The translations under genes were made by a program, and so were the position numbers. The notes below the pieces were generated by a model. That model had not been told where the DNA came from, searched no databases, and was given only the letters and a program-made list of their open reading frames with translations. This document shows, piece by piece, positions 1 to 8,015 of a stretch of 61,093 bases of DNA (within the stretch, counting starts at the first letter, position 1; each line of letters starts with the position of its first letter). This stretch comes from Pseudomonas sp. Root562 (GTDB lineage: Bacteria > Pseudomonadota > Gammaproteobacteria > Pseudomonadales > Pseudomonadaceae). The DNA is taken from positions 378,683-439,775 of the forward strand of contig NZ_LMGK01000025.1 of NCBI RefSeq assembly GCF_001427125.1. Reading direction: 5' to 3'.

Positions 1-1379
1 GAGCGTTTGGTTACTTTGCGCCGGGCGACGTTCCGCTCCTCAAAGTGACCCGCTGTAAGAGCGGAACCCTAAGCAGCCGTTACCGCAGCAATGGATATGT
101 ACACCAGCAACACATCTAGCGCCCGCCATAAAGCAATCGCCAGCAGGCTGGCTCCCACAGTGAATCGCGTACATCCGCAAAATCACGGCGACAGAAGGGC
201 GCCATCGCTGGCAAGCCAGCTCCCACAGGGGACGTGCCCGCACGGGAGATCCTGTATGGTCATTACCGCAGCAACGGATATGCACTCAATCAAAAATCCC
301 CGTCGCCCAAAACAAACAATCGCCAGCAGGCTGGCTCCTACAGTAAACCTCGCACACCCGCAAAATCACATCGACAGGCCGACCGCCATCGCTGGCAAGC
401 CAGCTCCTACAGTCAACCGCGCACACCCGCGAAATCACATTGACAGGCGGACCACCATCGCTGGCAAGCCAGCTCCCACAGGGGCCGTGCCCGCACGGGA
501 GATGCAGAAAAACAAAGCTCAACTGCCAATCAGGTCGGCTGTCAGGCCGCCTCGCTTTGGCTTTGGCTTTGGCTTTGGCTTTGGCTTTGGCTTTTCTTGC
601 CCCATCGAGAGGCCGAGTGCAGGTTCTGCGCAGTGGGCAACCCGGCAAGGATGCCGGGTTAGCCGCCCCCGGCCATGGATGGCCGATGGCGGCGGGCCCA
701 CGGAGCAGGACCGGAGCGAGGGCATGCCGAGCCTAAGCGAGGCACCGAACGAAAGGGGCAAGAGCGTTTGGTTACTTTGCGCTCCTCAAAGTGACCCGCT
801 GTAAGAGCGGAACCATAAGCAGCCGTTACCGCAGCAATGGATATGTACACCAGCAACACATCTAGCGCCTGCCATAAAGCAATCGCCAGCAGGCTAGCTC
901 CCACAGTAAACCGCGCACACCCGCAAAATCACATCGACAGGCAGACCGCCATCGCTGGCAAGCCAGCTCCCACAGGGGACTTGCTCACACGGGAGATCCT
1001 AGATGGCCGTTACCGCAGCAATGGATAAGTACACCAGCAAGACATCTAGCGCCTGCCATAAAGCAATCGCCAGCAGGCCAGCTCCCACAGTAAATCGCGC
1101 ACACCCGCAAAATCACATCGACAGGCAGACCGCCATCGCTGGCAAGCCAGCTCCCACAGGGGCTGTGCCCGCACGGGAGATCCTAGATGGCCATTACCGC
1201 AGCAACGGATATGTACTCAATCAAAAATCCCCGTCGCCCAAAACAAAGCAATCGCCAGCAGGCTAGCTCCCACAGTAAACCGCGCACACCCGCAAAAATC
1301 ACATCGGCAGATAGACCGCCATCGCTGGCAAGCCAGCGCCCACAGGGATCGACGACACCCGCAACGGTCAGATCAATCA
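1..1379. repeat. Gene-free nested repeat block with ~184-bp tandem units
   Basis: No credible gene is present; open frames here are low-complexity by-products of repeats. A unit of about 184 bp recurs with starts near 77, 260, 822, 1007 and 1191, recognisable by CGTTACCGCAGCAAYGGATA. Most units carry two REP-like cores in opposite sense (CGCCAGCAGGCTGGCTCCCA and CGCTGGCAAGCCAGCTCCCA), so each resembles a paired REP element. The array is split by a different segment (about 505-761) with a hexanucleotide run and a GC-rich palindromic stretch. The opening sequence at 1-76 (GAGCGTTTGGTTACTTTGCG) returns at about 762, so a larger block seems to have been duplicated. It is intergenic repeat DNA typical of this genus, here unusually dense. 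Confidence 0.85.
554..595. repeat. Hexanucleotide microsatellite (GCTTTG)6
   Basis: Six perfect GCTTTG units are followed by one imperfect unit (GCTTTT). It sits in the spacer that divides the 184-bp repeat array. No gene contains it, so any length variation would be silent for protein. Confidence 0.9.
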
Positions 1380-2048
1380 TCAACCCGCACGTTTGTGCAA
1401 ATACTTCGCCCGCTCCGACAAACGCCGCTGCCAATCCTCAGCCAGCCCCGGCGCAGCCGCCAACGCCAGCAAATCATCAATCACCGGCCGATGCGACAAC
1501 TGCACCTGCCAGAACTCATCAATGGAAAACCGCGCCGAGTGCCGCTCAAGCAACTCGATCCGGTCCCCCGCCTCAAACCCACCCGGCTGAATGACCCGGT
1601 AATACCACCCAGTGATGCGCTCCCTGGCGACAAACATCGACATGTGCTCAGCATCAAACCGGTGATTGATCTTCCAACAAGGGCTGCGCGGTTGCGACAC
1701 CTGCAACACCGCGCTGCCGACCTGGAACACATCTCCGATGTGCACGCTGACCTCACACAGCCCGAGTGCAGAGAGGTTTTCCCCGAGACTGCCCGCCTTC
1801 AACTCAGAGGCACTGCCAGGGAAAGCTTCAGCCAAGCGCGCATAGTGTTGCGCCGCATACTGATGAACGGCTTTTTCCGGACCGCCGTGCACGCGGCTGT
1901 CACCATGCTGATCGCCGACAATCCCTTGTCTCTCTACACGCACTGGCCCTTCACGGCGTTGCTTGTAGATGCCGGTTTGCTGGCCTTCGGGCTGCAAGAC
2001 AGCCAAGCCTCCTGCGAAGACATGTTCAATGTTTGAAGTCAGTTTCAT
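1380..2048 (-). CDS. MOSC domain-containing protein (YiiM-like)
   Basis: This 222-residue protein belongs to the MOSC (molybdenum cofactor sulfurase C-terminal) family. Visible family features are the VGDQHGD segment near residue 45, HGGPEKAVHQY near 54-64, the GSLGENL turn near 86-92, and the likely cofactor-binding cysteine C124 in QPRSPCWKINHRF. A C-terminal three-alpha-type helical tail with LERHSARFSIDEF matches the YiiM subgroup, which reduces N-hydroxylated bases such as 6-hydroxylaminopurine using molybdenum cofactor. That activity is inferred from the family. It is a lone cytoplasmic gene, convergent with the repeat block and divergent from the LysR gene at 2164. Confidence 0.85.
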   Translation of the reverse strand: MKLTSNIEHVFAGGLAVLQPEGQQTGIYKQRREGPVRVERQGIVGDQHGDSRVHGGPEKAVHQYAAQHYARLAEAFPGSASELKAGSLGENLSALGLCEVSVHIGDVFQVGSAVLQVSQPRSPCWKINHRFDAEHMSMFVARERITGWYYRVIQPGGFEAGDRIELLERHSARFSIDEFWQVQLSHRPVIDDLLALAAAPGLAEDWQRRLSERAKYLHKRAG

Positions 2049-2108
2049 CGGCGGACTGCGCTCGTTTCATAACGTTTCGAGCACTTTACTAATTCGCTGA
2101 AATGCTCG

Positions 2109-2123
2109 TAAAGTGATCATTAA
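2109..2123. promoter_or_regulatory. Candidate LysR box shared by two paralogous regulators
   Basis: TAAAGTGATCATTAA lies about 40 bases before the LysR gene at 2164. The same 15-base word with one change (TAAAATGATCATTAA) lies before the paralogous LysR gene at 7128. The palindromic TGATCA core and the position next to the regulators suggest an operator for one or both proteins. Binding is inferred. Confidence 0.5.
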
Positions 2124-2163
2124 ATATGTCCACAATCACTTTATATGATGGGTGGTAACGATC

Positions 2164-3051
2164 ATGGAAATGCGCCAACTGAAGATTTTCTGCGCCGTGG
2201 CTGAACTGGGGAGTTTCACCGCCGCGGCTGTGCAGGTGAATACGGTGCAATCCAATGTCACCATGCGCGTCAAAGAGCTGGAAGCAGAGCTCAATCGCGA
2301 GCTGTTCATCCGCAAGAAGTCCGGCGTGGTGCTGACCTCGGCGGGCGAAACTTTCCTGGGTTACGCCCGCCGCATTCTGCAACTGACCGAGGAAAGCCGC
2401 AGCGCATTGATGGACACCGGCAGCCCGACAGGCTTGCTACGGTTGGGCTCGATGGAGACCACCGCGGCCATCCGCTTGCCGCAAGTGTTGACCAAGTACC
2501 GCGAACAGTTTCCCGACGTGCAGTTATCGCTGCTGACGGGCACCACGGTGGAGTTGATCAAGGCGATCGAAGCGCATCGGCTCGATGGCGCGTTTGTCGG
2601 CGGCTTTCATCAGAATTCGGCGCTGGCCCAGGAAGAGGTGTTCACCGAAGAACTGGTGCTGGTCAGCAGCAATCAGTTTGAAACCCTGCCCGCCCTCATC
2701 GAAAAAATGCCTCAGCAAACCGTGCTGGTGTTTCGCACCGGGTGCTTCTATCGCTCGACGCTGGAGAACTGGTTTTATCAGGTCGGCCTGGTGCCGAACC
2801 AGATCATGGAACTGGGTACGCTCGACGGCATCCTGTCGTGCGTCGCCGCGGGAATGGGCGTAACCCTGTTGCCCAAGTCCATCGCAGAAAATTGCAGCGT
2901 GCGCCATGCGATCCGCTGCCACACACTGCCAGCGGAATTCGCCAATGTCTCCACGGTGTTCATTCGCCGTAACGACACGATGATCACCTCGGCGATGAGT
3001 GCCTTCATCGGCTTGGCACAACAACAGATCGCCCGGCCGGCGGTGGCGTGA
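2164..3051 (+). CDS. LysR-family transcriptional regulator (paralogue A)
   Basis: This 295-residue protein has an N-terminal winged helix-turn-helix (residues 1-60: LGSFTAAAVQVNTVQSNVTM) followed by a periplasmic-binding-protein-like effector domain from about residue 90. ATG at 2164 is preferred; a GTG 12 bases upstream is in frame. It is a clear paralogue of the regulator at 7128: both contain NTVQSNV, LETT/METT, EELVL and a VFRxGCxYR motif. Together they bracket the nitronate monooxygenase, cytochrome and symporter cassette, so it probably controls that cassette or itself. The inducer is unknown. Confidence 0.88.
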   Translation: MEMRQLKIFCAVAELGSFTAAAVQVNTVQSNVTMRVKELEAELNRELFIRKKSGVVLTSAGETFLGYARRILQLTEESRSALMDTGSPTGLLRLGSMETTAAIRLPQVLTKYREQFPDVQLSLLTGTTVELIKAIEAHRLDGAFVGGFHQNSALAQEEVFTEELVLVSSNQFETLPALIEKMPQQTVLVFRTGCFYRSTLENWFYQVGLVPNQIMELGTLDGILSCVAAGMGVTLLPKSIAENCSVRHAIRCHTLPAEFANVSTVFIRRNDTMITSAMSAFIGLAQQQIARPAVA

Positions 3052-3060
3052 ATCAAAACC

Positions 3061-3250
3061 TGTAGGAGCGAGCCTGCTCGCGATAGCGCGGGGTCAGTCA
3101 ACGGTGATGTTGGATTTGCCATCGTCATCGCCAGCAGGCTGGCTCCCACAGGGGATCTGCGCTGCACACAAATTTTGTGCCTGGCAAAAATCCAGTGTAG
3201 GAGCGAGCCTGCTCGCGAAGGCTTTGCGTCAGTCAGCGGTGATGTTGAAT
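3061..3250. repeat. REP-like repeat cluster
   Basis: Two direct copies of a unit starting TGTAGGAGCGAGCCTGCTCG (3061 and 3196) share a GTCAGTCARCGGTGATGTTG tail. They flank an oppositely oriented core, CGCCAGCAGGCTGGCTCCCA, at about 3129. The cluster fills the space between two convergent genes. Confidence 0.88.
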
Positions 3251-3253
3251 CTG

Positions 3254-4273
3254 CTACTGCCAGCCGAGTGTCCTTCTCGGCTCCTGCAAGAACCGCCCGG
3301 TGGCGGCATGGTCGGTGACGGCAAGCTCGGCGACCGGTAGCCGCTCCAAACCCCGTGCCAACTCCGCCACGCGCTCCGCCGCCGGCACAACGCTGTGGAT
3401 CTTGCCCACGCCCTGCCCTGCATACAGCGAAAGCTTCTCGGCCATCCTTGGCTTGTCGATGGCCCGGGCGCCGCCGCCGATGAAACGCAACAGGTTCCAT
3501 TTATCCCGATTGGGAATCACTCGATGGGGTGTGCCGTAGGTCCAGCCAAATGAGTAACCGGTACGGTACTCGGTGTCGTCCGTGGTCGCCTCGACGATTT
3601 TCTGTTTGTACAGCGGATGGGCATTGGATTCATCGGTGGCGATGAACGCGGTGCCCACCACCACCCCGCTTGCACCCAGCGACATCAGCGCCCGGACATC
3701 GTCACCCTGGGCGATGCCGCCCGCCGCCAGAACCGGCCGGCCTTCGCAAACCGCAAGGATCGAGGTCAACAACGGCATGATGCCGATCGTGCCGCGATTG
3801 AGATGCCCGCCACTCTCACTGCCCTGGGCGATGATGATGTCCGCACCCTGGGCAATGGCGATGTTGGCCAGTTCCACCGACCCCGCTTGCACCATCACGA
3901 TCAGCCCGGCGTCCTTGGCCCGGGGGATCATGTCGGCGGCATACTTCTCGGCATAAAACAGCGACAACAGTTTGGGCTTTTCCTGGAGGATCACCTGGAA
4001 CTGCGCTTCGAACACATCCGGGCCACCGAATTGCGGCACCAGGTTCACGCCGAAAGGTTGGTCAGTCAGGGCACGGGTTTCCTGTATCCAGCGACGCAAG
4101 GTCAGTGGCGGCAGACGCAAGCCGCCAAGGACCCCCATGCCTCCCGCATTGGCCACGGCAGCTACCAGTTGCGGCCCGGAAATGGCCGCCATGCCGCCGA
4201 GGAAGATCGGGTACTGAACGCCGCAGAGCCGGGTAATGGCGTTACCGGCAAAATCAAGTCTGTCCTGGTTCAT
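3254..4273 (-). CDS. Nitronate monooxygenase (NMO / 2-nitropropane dioxygenase family)
   Basis: A 339-residue FMN-dependent TIM-barrel enzyme expected to oxidise alkyl nitronates to carbonyl compounds and nitrite. Visible family signatures are the N-terminal YPIFLGGMAAISGPQL segment, ANAGGMGVLGG (residues 41-51), GADIIIAQGSESGGH (143-157, containing the His usually assigned as catalytic base) and a phosphate-binding stretch VLAAGGIAQGDD near 185. Length is normal. It starts behind a GGAG ribosome site and lies 3 bases after the cytochrome gene, so the two are co-translated. The natural substrate, for example propionate-3-nitronate, cannot be read from sequence. Confidence 0.9.
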   Translation of the reverse strand: MNQDRLDFAGNAITRLCGVQYPIFLGGMAAISGPQLVAAVANAGGMGVLGGLRLPPLTLRRWIQETRALTDQPFGVNLVPQFGGPDVFEAQFQVILQEKPKLLSLFYAEKYAADMIPRAKDAGLIVMVQAGSVELANIAIAQGADIIIAQGSESGGHLNRGTIGIMPLLTSILAVCEGRPVLAAGGIAQGDDVRALMSLGASGVVVGTAFIATDESNAHPLYKQKIVEATTDDTEYRTGYSFGWTYGTPHRVIPNRDKWNLLRFIGGGARAIDKPRMAEKLSLYAGQGVGKIHSVVPAAERVAELARGLERLPVAELAVTDHAATGRFLQEPRRTLGWQ

Positions 4274-4276
4274 GAC

Positions 4277-4831
4277 TCACAGCTCCACATGTTTGCCCAG
4301 CATCCGCTTGAGCGTGTTGTTCTTCAGGAGAAAGTGATTTTTGACCGCGCCGAAAATGTGCAGCGCCAGCCCGGCGAGGAACGCCGAGGCACCGATATTG
4401 AACAGCACATCGACCACATGCTTGAGTGACTCATTGACCGGCAGGATGCTCGGAATCCACCACCCAGCCGGCAATTCCACCACTTCACCGGCTGCGCATC
4501 GTGACGCCCAGACCGCAATCGGCAGCAGCACCATCGCCAGGGCGAGCGACACCGCCACCGAGCGACTGATGATCACTTCGATAGGATTCGGTGTGCCCAC
4601 CGGCAGTGGATGGTACGAAGTGATCCGCGCCCAGAATCGATAGATCGAGACGAGGAACAGCACCAGGCCCACCAGGTTTTGCAGCCTGCCGAGTTGCAGT
4701 TGCAGGGCTTCGCTGGCGGCGATATTGATCAACAGTTGCAGGCCGAAGATCGCCAGCAGGGAAAACGCCACGACCCAGTGCAAGGCCACGGTGATGGGTG
4801 AAAATCTCAAGCCATTGTCTCTAAGTTGCAT
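4277..4831 (-). CDS. Cytochrome b561-like di-heme membrane protein
   Basis: This 184-residue protein has four predicted membrane helices (about 12-34, 46-68, 88-110 and 138-160). Histidines are placed as in b561-type cytochromes: H18 in VALHWVV, and H158 and H166 in LALHIFGAVKNHF. The start at 4831 is chosen because AGGAG lies 8 bases before it; a longer frame upstream has no such site. It sits between the symporter and the nitronate monooxygenase in one operon. It could pass electrons between quinol and a periplasmic partner, but no partner gene is visible. Confidence 0.82.
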   Translation of the reverse strand: MQLRDNGLRFSPITVALHWVVAFSLLAIFGLQLLINIAASEALQLQLGRLQNLVGLVLFLVSIYRFWARITSYHPLPVGTPNPIEVIISRSVAVSLALAMVLLPIAVWASRCAAGEVVELPAGWWIPSILPVNESLKHVVDVLFNIGASAFLAGLALHIFGAVKNHFLLKNNTLKRMLGKHVEL

Positions 4832-4888
4832 GGCTGACTCCTTTTGCAGAGGTCGCAAATCAGGAAGGGAAAAGTCGCCGCGACGATC

Positions 4889-6562
4889 TCAGTGATTGAC
4901 CGCCTGGGCGGCCCCGAGCCCGGTCTGGGCACGGATCAACTGGTCGTCGAAACGCTCGCGCTCAAGCACTGCACCGTGACTGCGGTCGGTAATGGAGCCC
5001 AGCCAGGTGAACAGGAACGCCACGTTCATCGAGATGATCGCCGGGTAGTCGTAGGGAAAGATCGCTTCGGCATTGCCCAGCACCTTGACCCACACCGCCG
5101 GCGAGAGCACGACCAGCCCGACCGCGCTCACCAAACCAGCGACCCCGCCGATCAGCGCACCGCGGGTAGTCAGTCCTTTCCAGTACATAGAGAGCACCAG
5201 AATCGGGAAGTTGACCGACGCGGCCACGCCAAACGTCAGCGCCACGAGGAACGCGATGTTCTGGTCCTTGAACAGAATCCCCAGCACCACCGCGACGATA
5301 CCGATGCCCACCGAAGCGATACGCGACACGCGACGCTCGTCGCTGGCATCGGCTTTGCCCTTGCGGACCACCATCACATACAGGTCATGGGAAATCGCCG
5401 ATGTGCCCGCCATGGTCAGCCCGGACACCACCGCCAGAATCGTTGCGAACGCCACGGCGGAAATGAAGCCAAGCAACAGATCGCCACCCACGGCTTTGGC
5501 CAGGTGCATCACCGGCATGTTGCCGCCGCCGATCAATTTACCCGCCAGATTGCCGCCTTCGTAGAAGGCCGGATCCTGTCCGACGATGACAATGGCAGCC
5601 AACCCCAGCACCGCGACAATCAGGTAGAAAAAGCCAATGAACCCCGTGGCGACGAACACCGATTTGCGCGCCTGCTTGGCGTCCGGCACGGTAAAGAAGC
5701 GCATGAGGATGTGCGGCAGCCCGGCCGTGCCGAACACCAATCCCAATGCCAGCGAAATCAACGACAGCGGATCGGCCACCAGTTTGCTCGGCAGCAGAAT
5801 CCGTTCGCCATCGTGGTGCGCGGCCACGGCTTTTTCGAACAGCAGATCGAAGGAAAAGCCGAACTTGCTCAGCGCCAGAAAGGCCAACAGCGTGCCGCCT
5901 ACCAGCAACAACCCGGCCTTGATGATCTGCACCCAGGTCGTCGCAACCATGCCACCAAACGTCACATACACCGCCATCAACAGGCCGACGGCAATCACTG
6001 CATAGTTGTAAGGCAGGCCGAACAACAGCTGAATCAGCTGCCCTGCCCCCACCATCTGCACCACCAGATAAAAGCACACCACCGTCAGCGAGCCGAAAGC
6101 GGTCAGAGTGCGGATGCGGTTTTGGTCGAGACGAAACGAGGCGATGTCGGAAATGGTGATACGCCCCAGATTGCGGATGCGCTCGGCGAACAGAAACAAC
6201 AACAGTGGCCAGGCGACAAAGAAGCTGATCGAATACAGCACACCGTCGAAGCCGTTGAAGAAGATCATGCTGGTGACCCCCAGCAACGCCGCCGCCGACA
6301 TGTAGTCACCGGCCAGTGCCAGGCCATTCTGGAAACCGCTGATACCACCGCCGGCGGTGTAGAAATCGTCCATGGATTTGGTCTTGGACGCGGCCCAATA
6401 GGTGATGCCCAGGGTCGTCACGACGAAGACCAGGAACATGCTGATCGCCGTGATGTTGATCGGTTGTTTTTCGACGTTCTGGATGACTTCGCCGGCCATG
6501 GCGCGCGCGGCGAATACGCACAACAGAACCGGAAGGATGAGGTTCACAAGCAGGCGTTTCAT
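4889..6562 (-). CDS. Sodium:solute symporter, acetate-permease-like (ActP type)
   Basis: A 557-residue SSS-family transporter with an N-terminal signal-like helix and about 13 further membrane helices. Family landmarks include DDFYTAGGGISGFQNGLALAGDYMSAA near residues 65-95, the GLPHILMRFFTVPDAKQARKS motif near 283-303 and a long C-terminal helix pair. It overlaps the upstream DUF485 gene by 4 bases (ATGA). The same pairing occurs with acetate permease ActP/YjcG and YjcH. Here there is no acetyl-CoA synthetase gene nearby; instead it is followed by b561 and nitronate monooxygenase, so the cargo may be another short carboxylate, possibly a nitro-acid. The cargo is inference. Confidence 0.9.
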   Translation of the reverse strand: MKRLLVNLILPVLLCVFAARAMAGEVIQNVEKQPINITAISMFLVFVVTTLGITYWAASKTKSMDDFYTAGGGISGFQNGLALAGDYMSAAALLGVTSMIFFNGFDGVLYSISFFVAWPLLLFLFAERIRNLGRITISDIASFRLDQNRIRTLTAFGSLTVVCFYLVVQMVGAGQLIQLLFGLPYNYAVIAVGLLMAVYVTFGGMVATTWVQIIKAGLLLVGGTLLAFLALSKFGFSFDLLFEKAVAAHHDGERILLPSKLVADPLSLISLALGLVFGTAGLPHILMRFFTVPDAKQARKSVFVATGFIGFFYLIVAVLGLAAIVIVGQDPAFYEGGNLAGKLIGGGNMPVMHLAKAVGGDLLLGFISAVAFATILAVVSGLTMAGTSAISHDLYVMVVRKGKADASDERRVSRIASVGIGIVAVVLGILFKDQNIAFLVALTFGVAASVNFPILVLSMYWKGLTTRGALIGGVAGLVSAVGLVVLSPAVWVKVLGNAEAIFPYDYPAIISMNVAFLFTWLGSITDRSHGAVLERERFDDQLIRAQTGLGAAQAVNH

Positions 6563-6873
6563 ACGATGGCCCCCGCGCGGATTTCTGCAGTCAGGTCATC
6601 GAATTCACCGTTGGCACGATGAATATAGAGCCCGGTAAACAACCAGGCCCCAACGATGAACACCGCGCCCAAAGGCCAACCGATGCTGATGATGCTGGTG
6701 GCGGAAACCTTCGTCGCTAATAGTTGGGGTGCGAAAGCGGCGACGAGGATGAACGTGAAGTACGGGACAAGGGTTGCGGCGGTCAGGCAGGTGACGAACC
6801 GTCGCTGCCGTGAGACCAAATCCTTGTACCGGGGGTGGTTGCGAATTCTGGCTGACTCGGTTGCATGATTCAC
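6559..6873 (-). CDS. DUF485 family inner membrane protein (YjcH-like)
   Basis: This 104-residue protein has two membrane helices (about 30-55 and 64-90) and the typical DUF485 opening, RNHPRYKDLVSRQRRF. It is the first gene of a four-gene minus-strand operon and is translationally coupled to the symporter. DUF485 proteins are constant small partners of acetate-type SSS transporters; their molecular role is not settled. The operon promoter probably lies at 6880-7010, beside the TGATCA boxes. Confidence 0.87.
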   Translation of the reverse strand: MNHATESARIRNHPRYKDLVSRQRRFVTCLTAATLVPYFTFILVAAFAPQLLATKVSATSIISIGWPLGAVFIVGAWLFTGLYIHRANGEFDDLTAEIRAGAIV

Positions 6874-6983
6874 GTTGACTCCGTGTAGCAGTGGTTGCGT
6901 TATTGTTGTTCCACAGCCTCAGATTCAGACTCGATCCGCCACTGGCTGCGGTATCTGTGCCCCTTCAACCTATGCCTGGCAGG

Positions 6984-7006
6984 TGATCATGTAAAATGAT
7001 CATTAA
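6984..7006. promoter_or_regulatory. Candidate LysR operator between paralogue B and the cassette operon
   Basis: Two TGATCA palindromes, 13 bases apart, lie in the divergent spacer: TGATCATG then TAAAATGATCATTAA (6992-7006). The second matches 14 of 15 bases of the box before the other LysR gene at 2109. Position between a LysR gene and its divergent operon is the classic arrangement for LysR control. Confidence 0.55.
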
Positions 7007-7127
7007 TGATTCCGTTGATCGTTTTTGGTGAATCTAAAGGGTCGTTTCACTTGTCTTCCATGGACCTCGTCTCTAATCTCCTTGTAGCGTTAGCCATAGC
7101 AATGGCTATTACTTTTTGAGATAGGTG

Positions 7128-8015
7128 ATGTCGATGGATGTAGCGGATCTCAAGGTGGTGGACGCGGTGGCGCGCCACGGCAGCATGAACAAGGCCGCCT
7201 CCGAACTGAACACCGTGCAGTCGAATGTTTCTTCGAGGATTCGCTCGCTGGAAGACGAGCTCGGGGTTGCGTTGTTCCAGCGCAGCGCCAAAGGCGTGCA
7301 GGTGACGCCCGCCGGCCGCCGCATCCTGCCTTTTGCCGCGCGCTTATCGAAATTGCTGACCGACGCCTCCAGCGCTGCCCGCGATGACGGCCATCCCAAA
7401 GGCGTGATGGAAATCGGCACGCTGGAAACCACCCTCGCACTGCGTTTGCCACAGCTGATCGCCCGGTTCGCCAAGGCCTATCCCGAGGTCCGCCCGGTGG
7501 TGCGCACCGGCACCACGTGCAGCCTGATCCAGGACGTCCTCGACTGTAAGCTGGAGGGGGCGTTCGTGGTCGGGCCAGTCAATCACCCGGAACTGCACAC
7601 TGAAGTCGCCTTTCGCGAAGAACTGGTGCTGATCACTTCACCAACGATGCTGCGCATCGACGATGTCGCCTTGGTCGAGAACCTCAAGACCGTGGTATTT
7701 CGCCTTGGCTGCTCCTATCGGCAACGCCTGGACACGCTGCTGACCCAGCTCGGCGTGCTGGCGCCCGAGCCGCTGGAATTCGGCTCGATCGAAGCCATCA
7801 TTGCCTGCGTTTCCGCCGGCGTCGGCATCACGCTCTTGCCCAGAGGCGTCATCGCCGACGCGGCGCGCGCGGGGTTGGTGACGGTGCATGAACTGCCCGC
7901 GGAACTGGCTCACGTGGAGACAGTGTTCGTGCGGCGCATCGACGGCTATTTTTCCAGTGCGCTGGCGACCTTTCTGCAAAGCGTGCATGTAGAGGGCGTC
8001 ACTCCCGCGCTATAA
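7128..8015 (+). CDS. LysR-family transcriptional regulator (paralogue B)
   Basis: This 295-residue protein has an N-terminal helix-turn-helix (HGSMNKAASELNTVQSNVSS) and a C-terminal effector-binding domain. The start at 7128 follows GAGATAGG; a GTG one codon earlier and an ATG two codons later are alternatives. It is divergent from the DUF485-symporter-b561-NMO operon, so it is the likeliest direct regulator of it. Its end overlaps the convergent MFS gene by 17 bases. Similarity to the regulator at 2164 runs through both domains, so the pair arose by duplication. Confidence 0.88.
   Translation: MSMDVADLKVVDAVARHGSMNKAASELNTVQSNVSSRIRSLEDELGVALFQRSAKGVQVTPAGRRILPFAARLSKLLTDASSAARDDGHPKGVMEIGTLETTLALRLPQLIARFAKAYPEVRPVVRTGTTCSLIQDVLDCKLEGAFVVGPVNHPELHTEVAFREELVLITSPTMLRIDDVALVENLKTVVFRLGCSYRQRLDTLLTQLGVLAPEPLEFGSIEAIIACVSAGVGITLLPRGVIADAARAGLVTVHELPAELAHVETVFVRRIDGYFSSALATFLQSVHVEGVTPAL

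Noticed and set aside
91..804. Long plus-strand open frame through the repeat block
   Set aside because: It is made of repeat DNA, has a GFGF run from the hexanucleotide and no homologue.
1..1379. CRISPR-like array of regular repeats
   Set aside because: Units are about 184 bp with REP cores inside; there are no short uniform repeats with unique spacers and no cas genes.
4844..6622. 592-codon plus-strand open frame opposite the symporter gene
   Set aside because: Shadow of the minus-strand symporter in a GC-rich region; composition is His/Gln/Arg rich with no domain.
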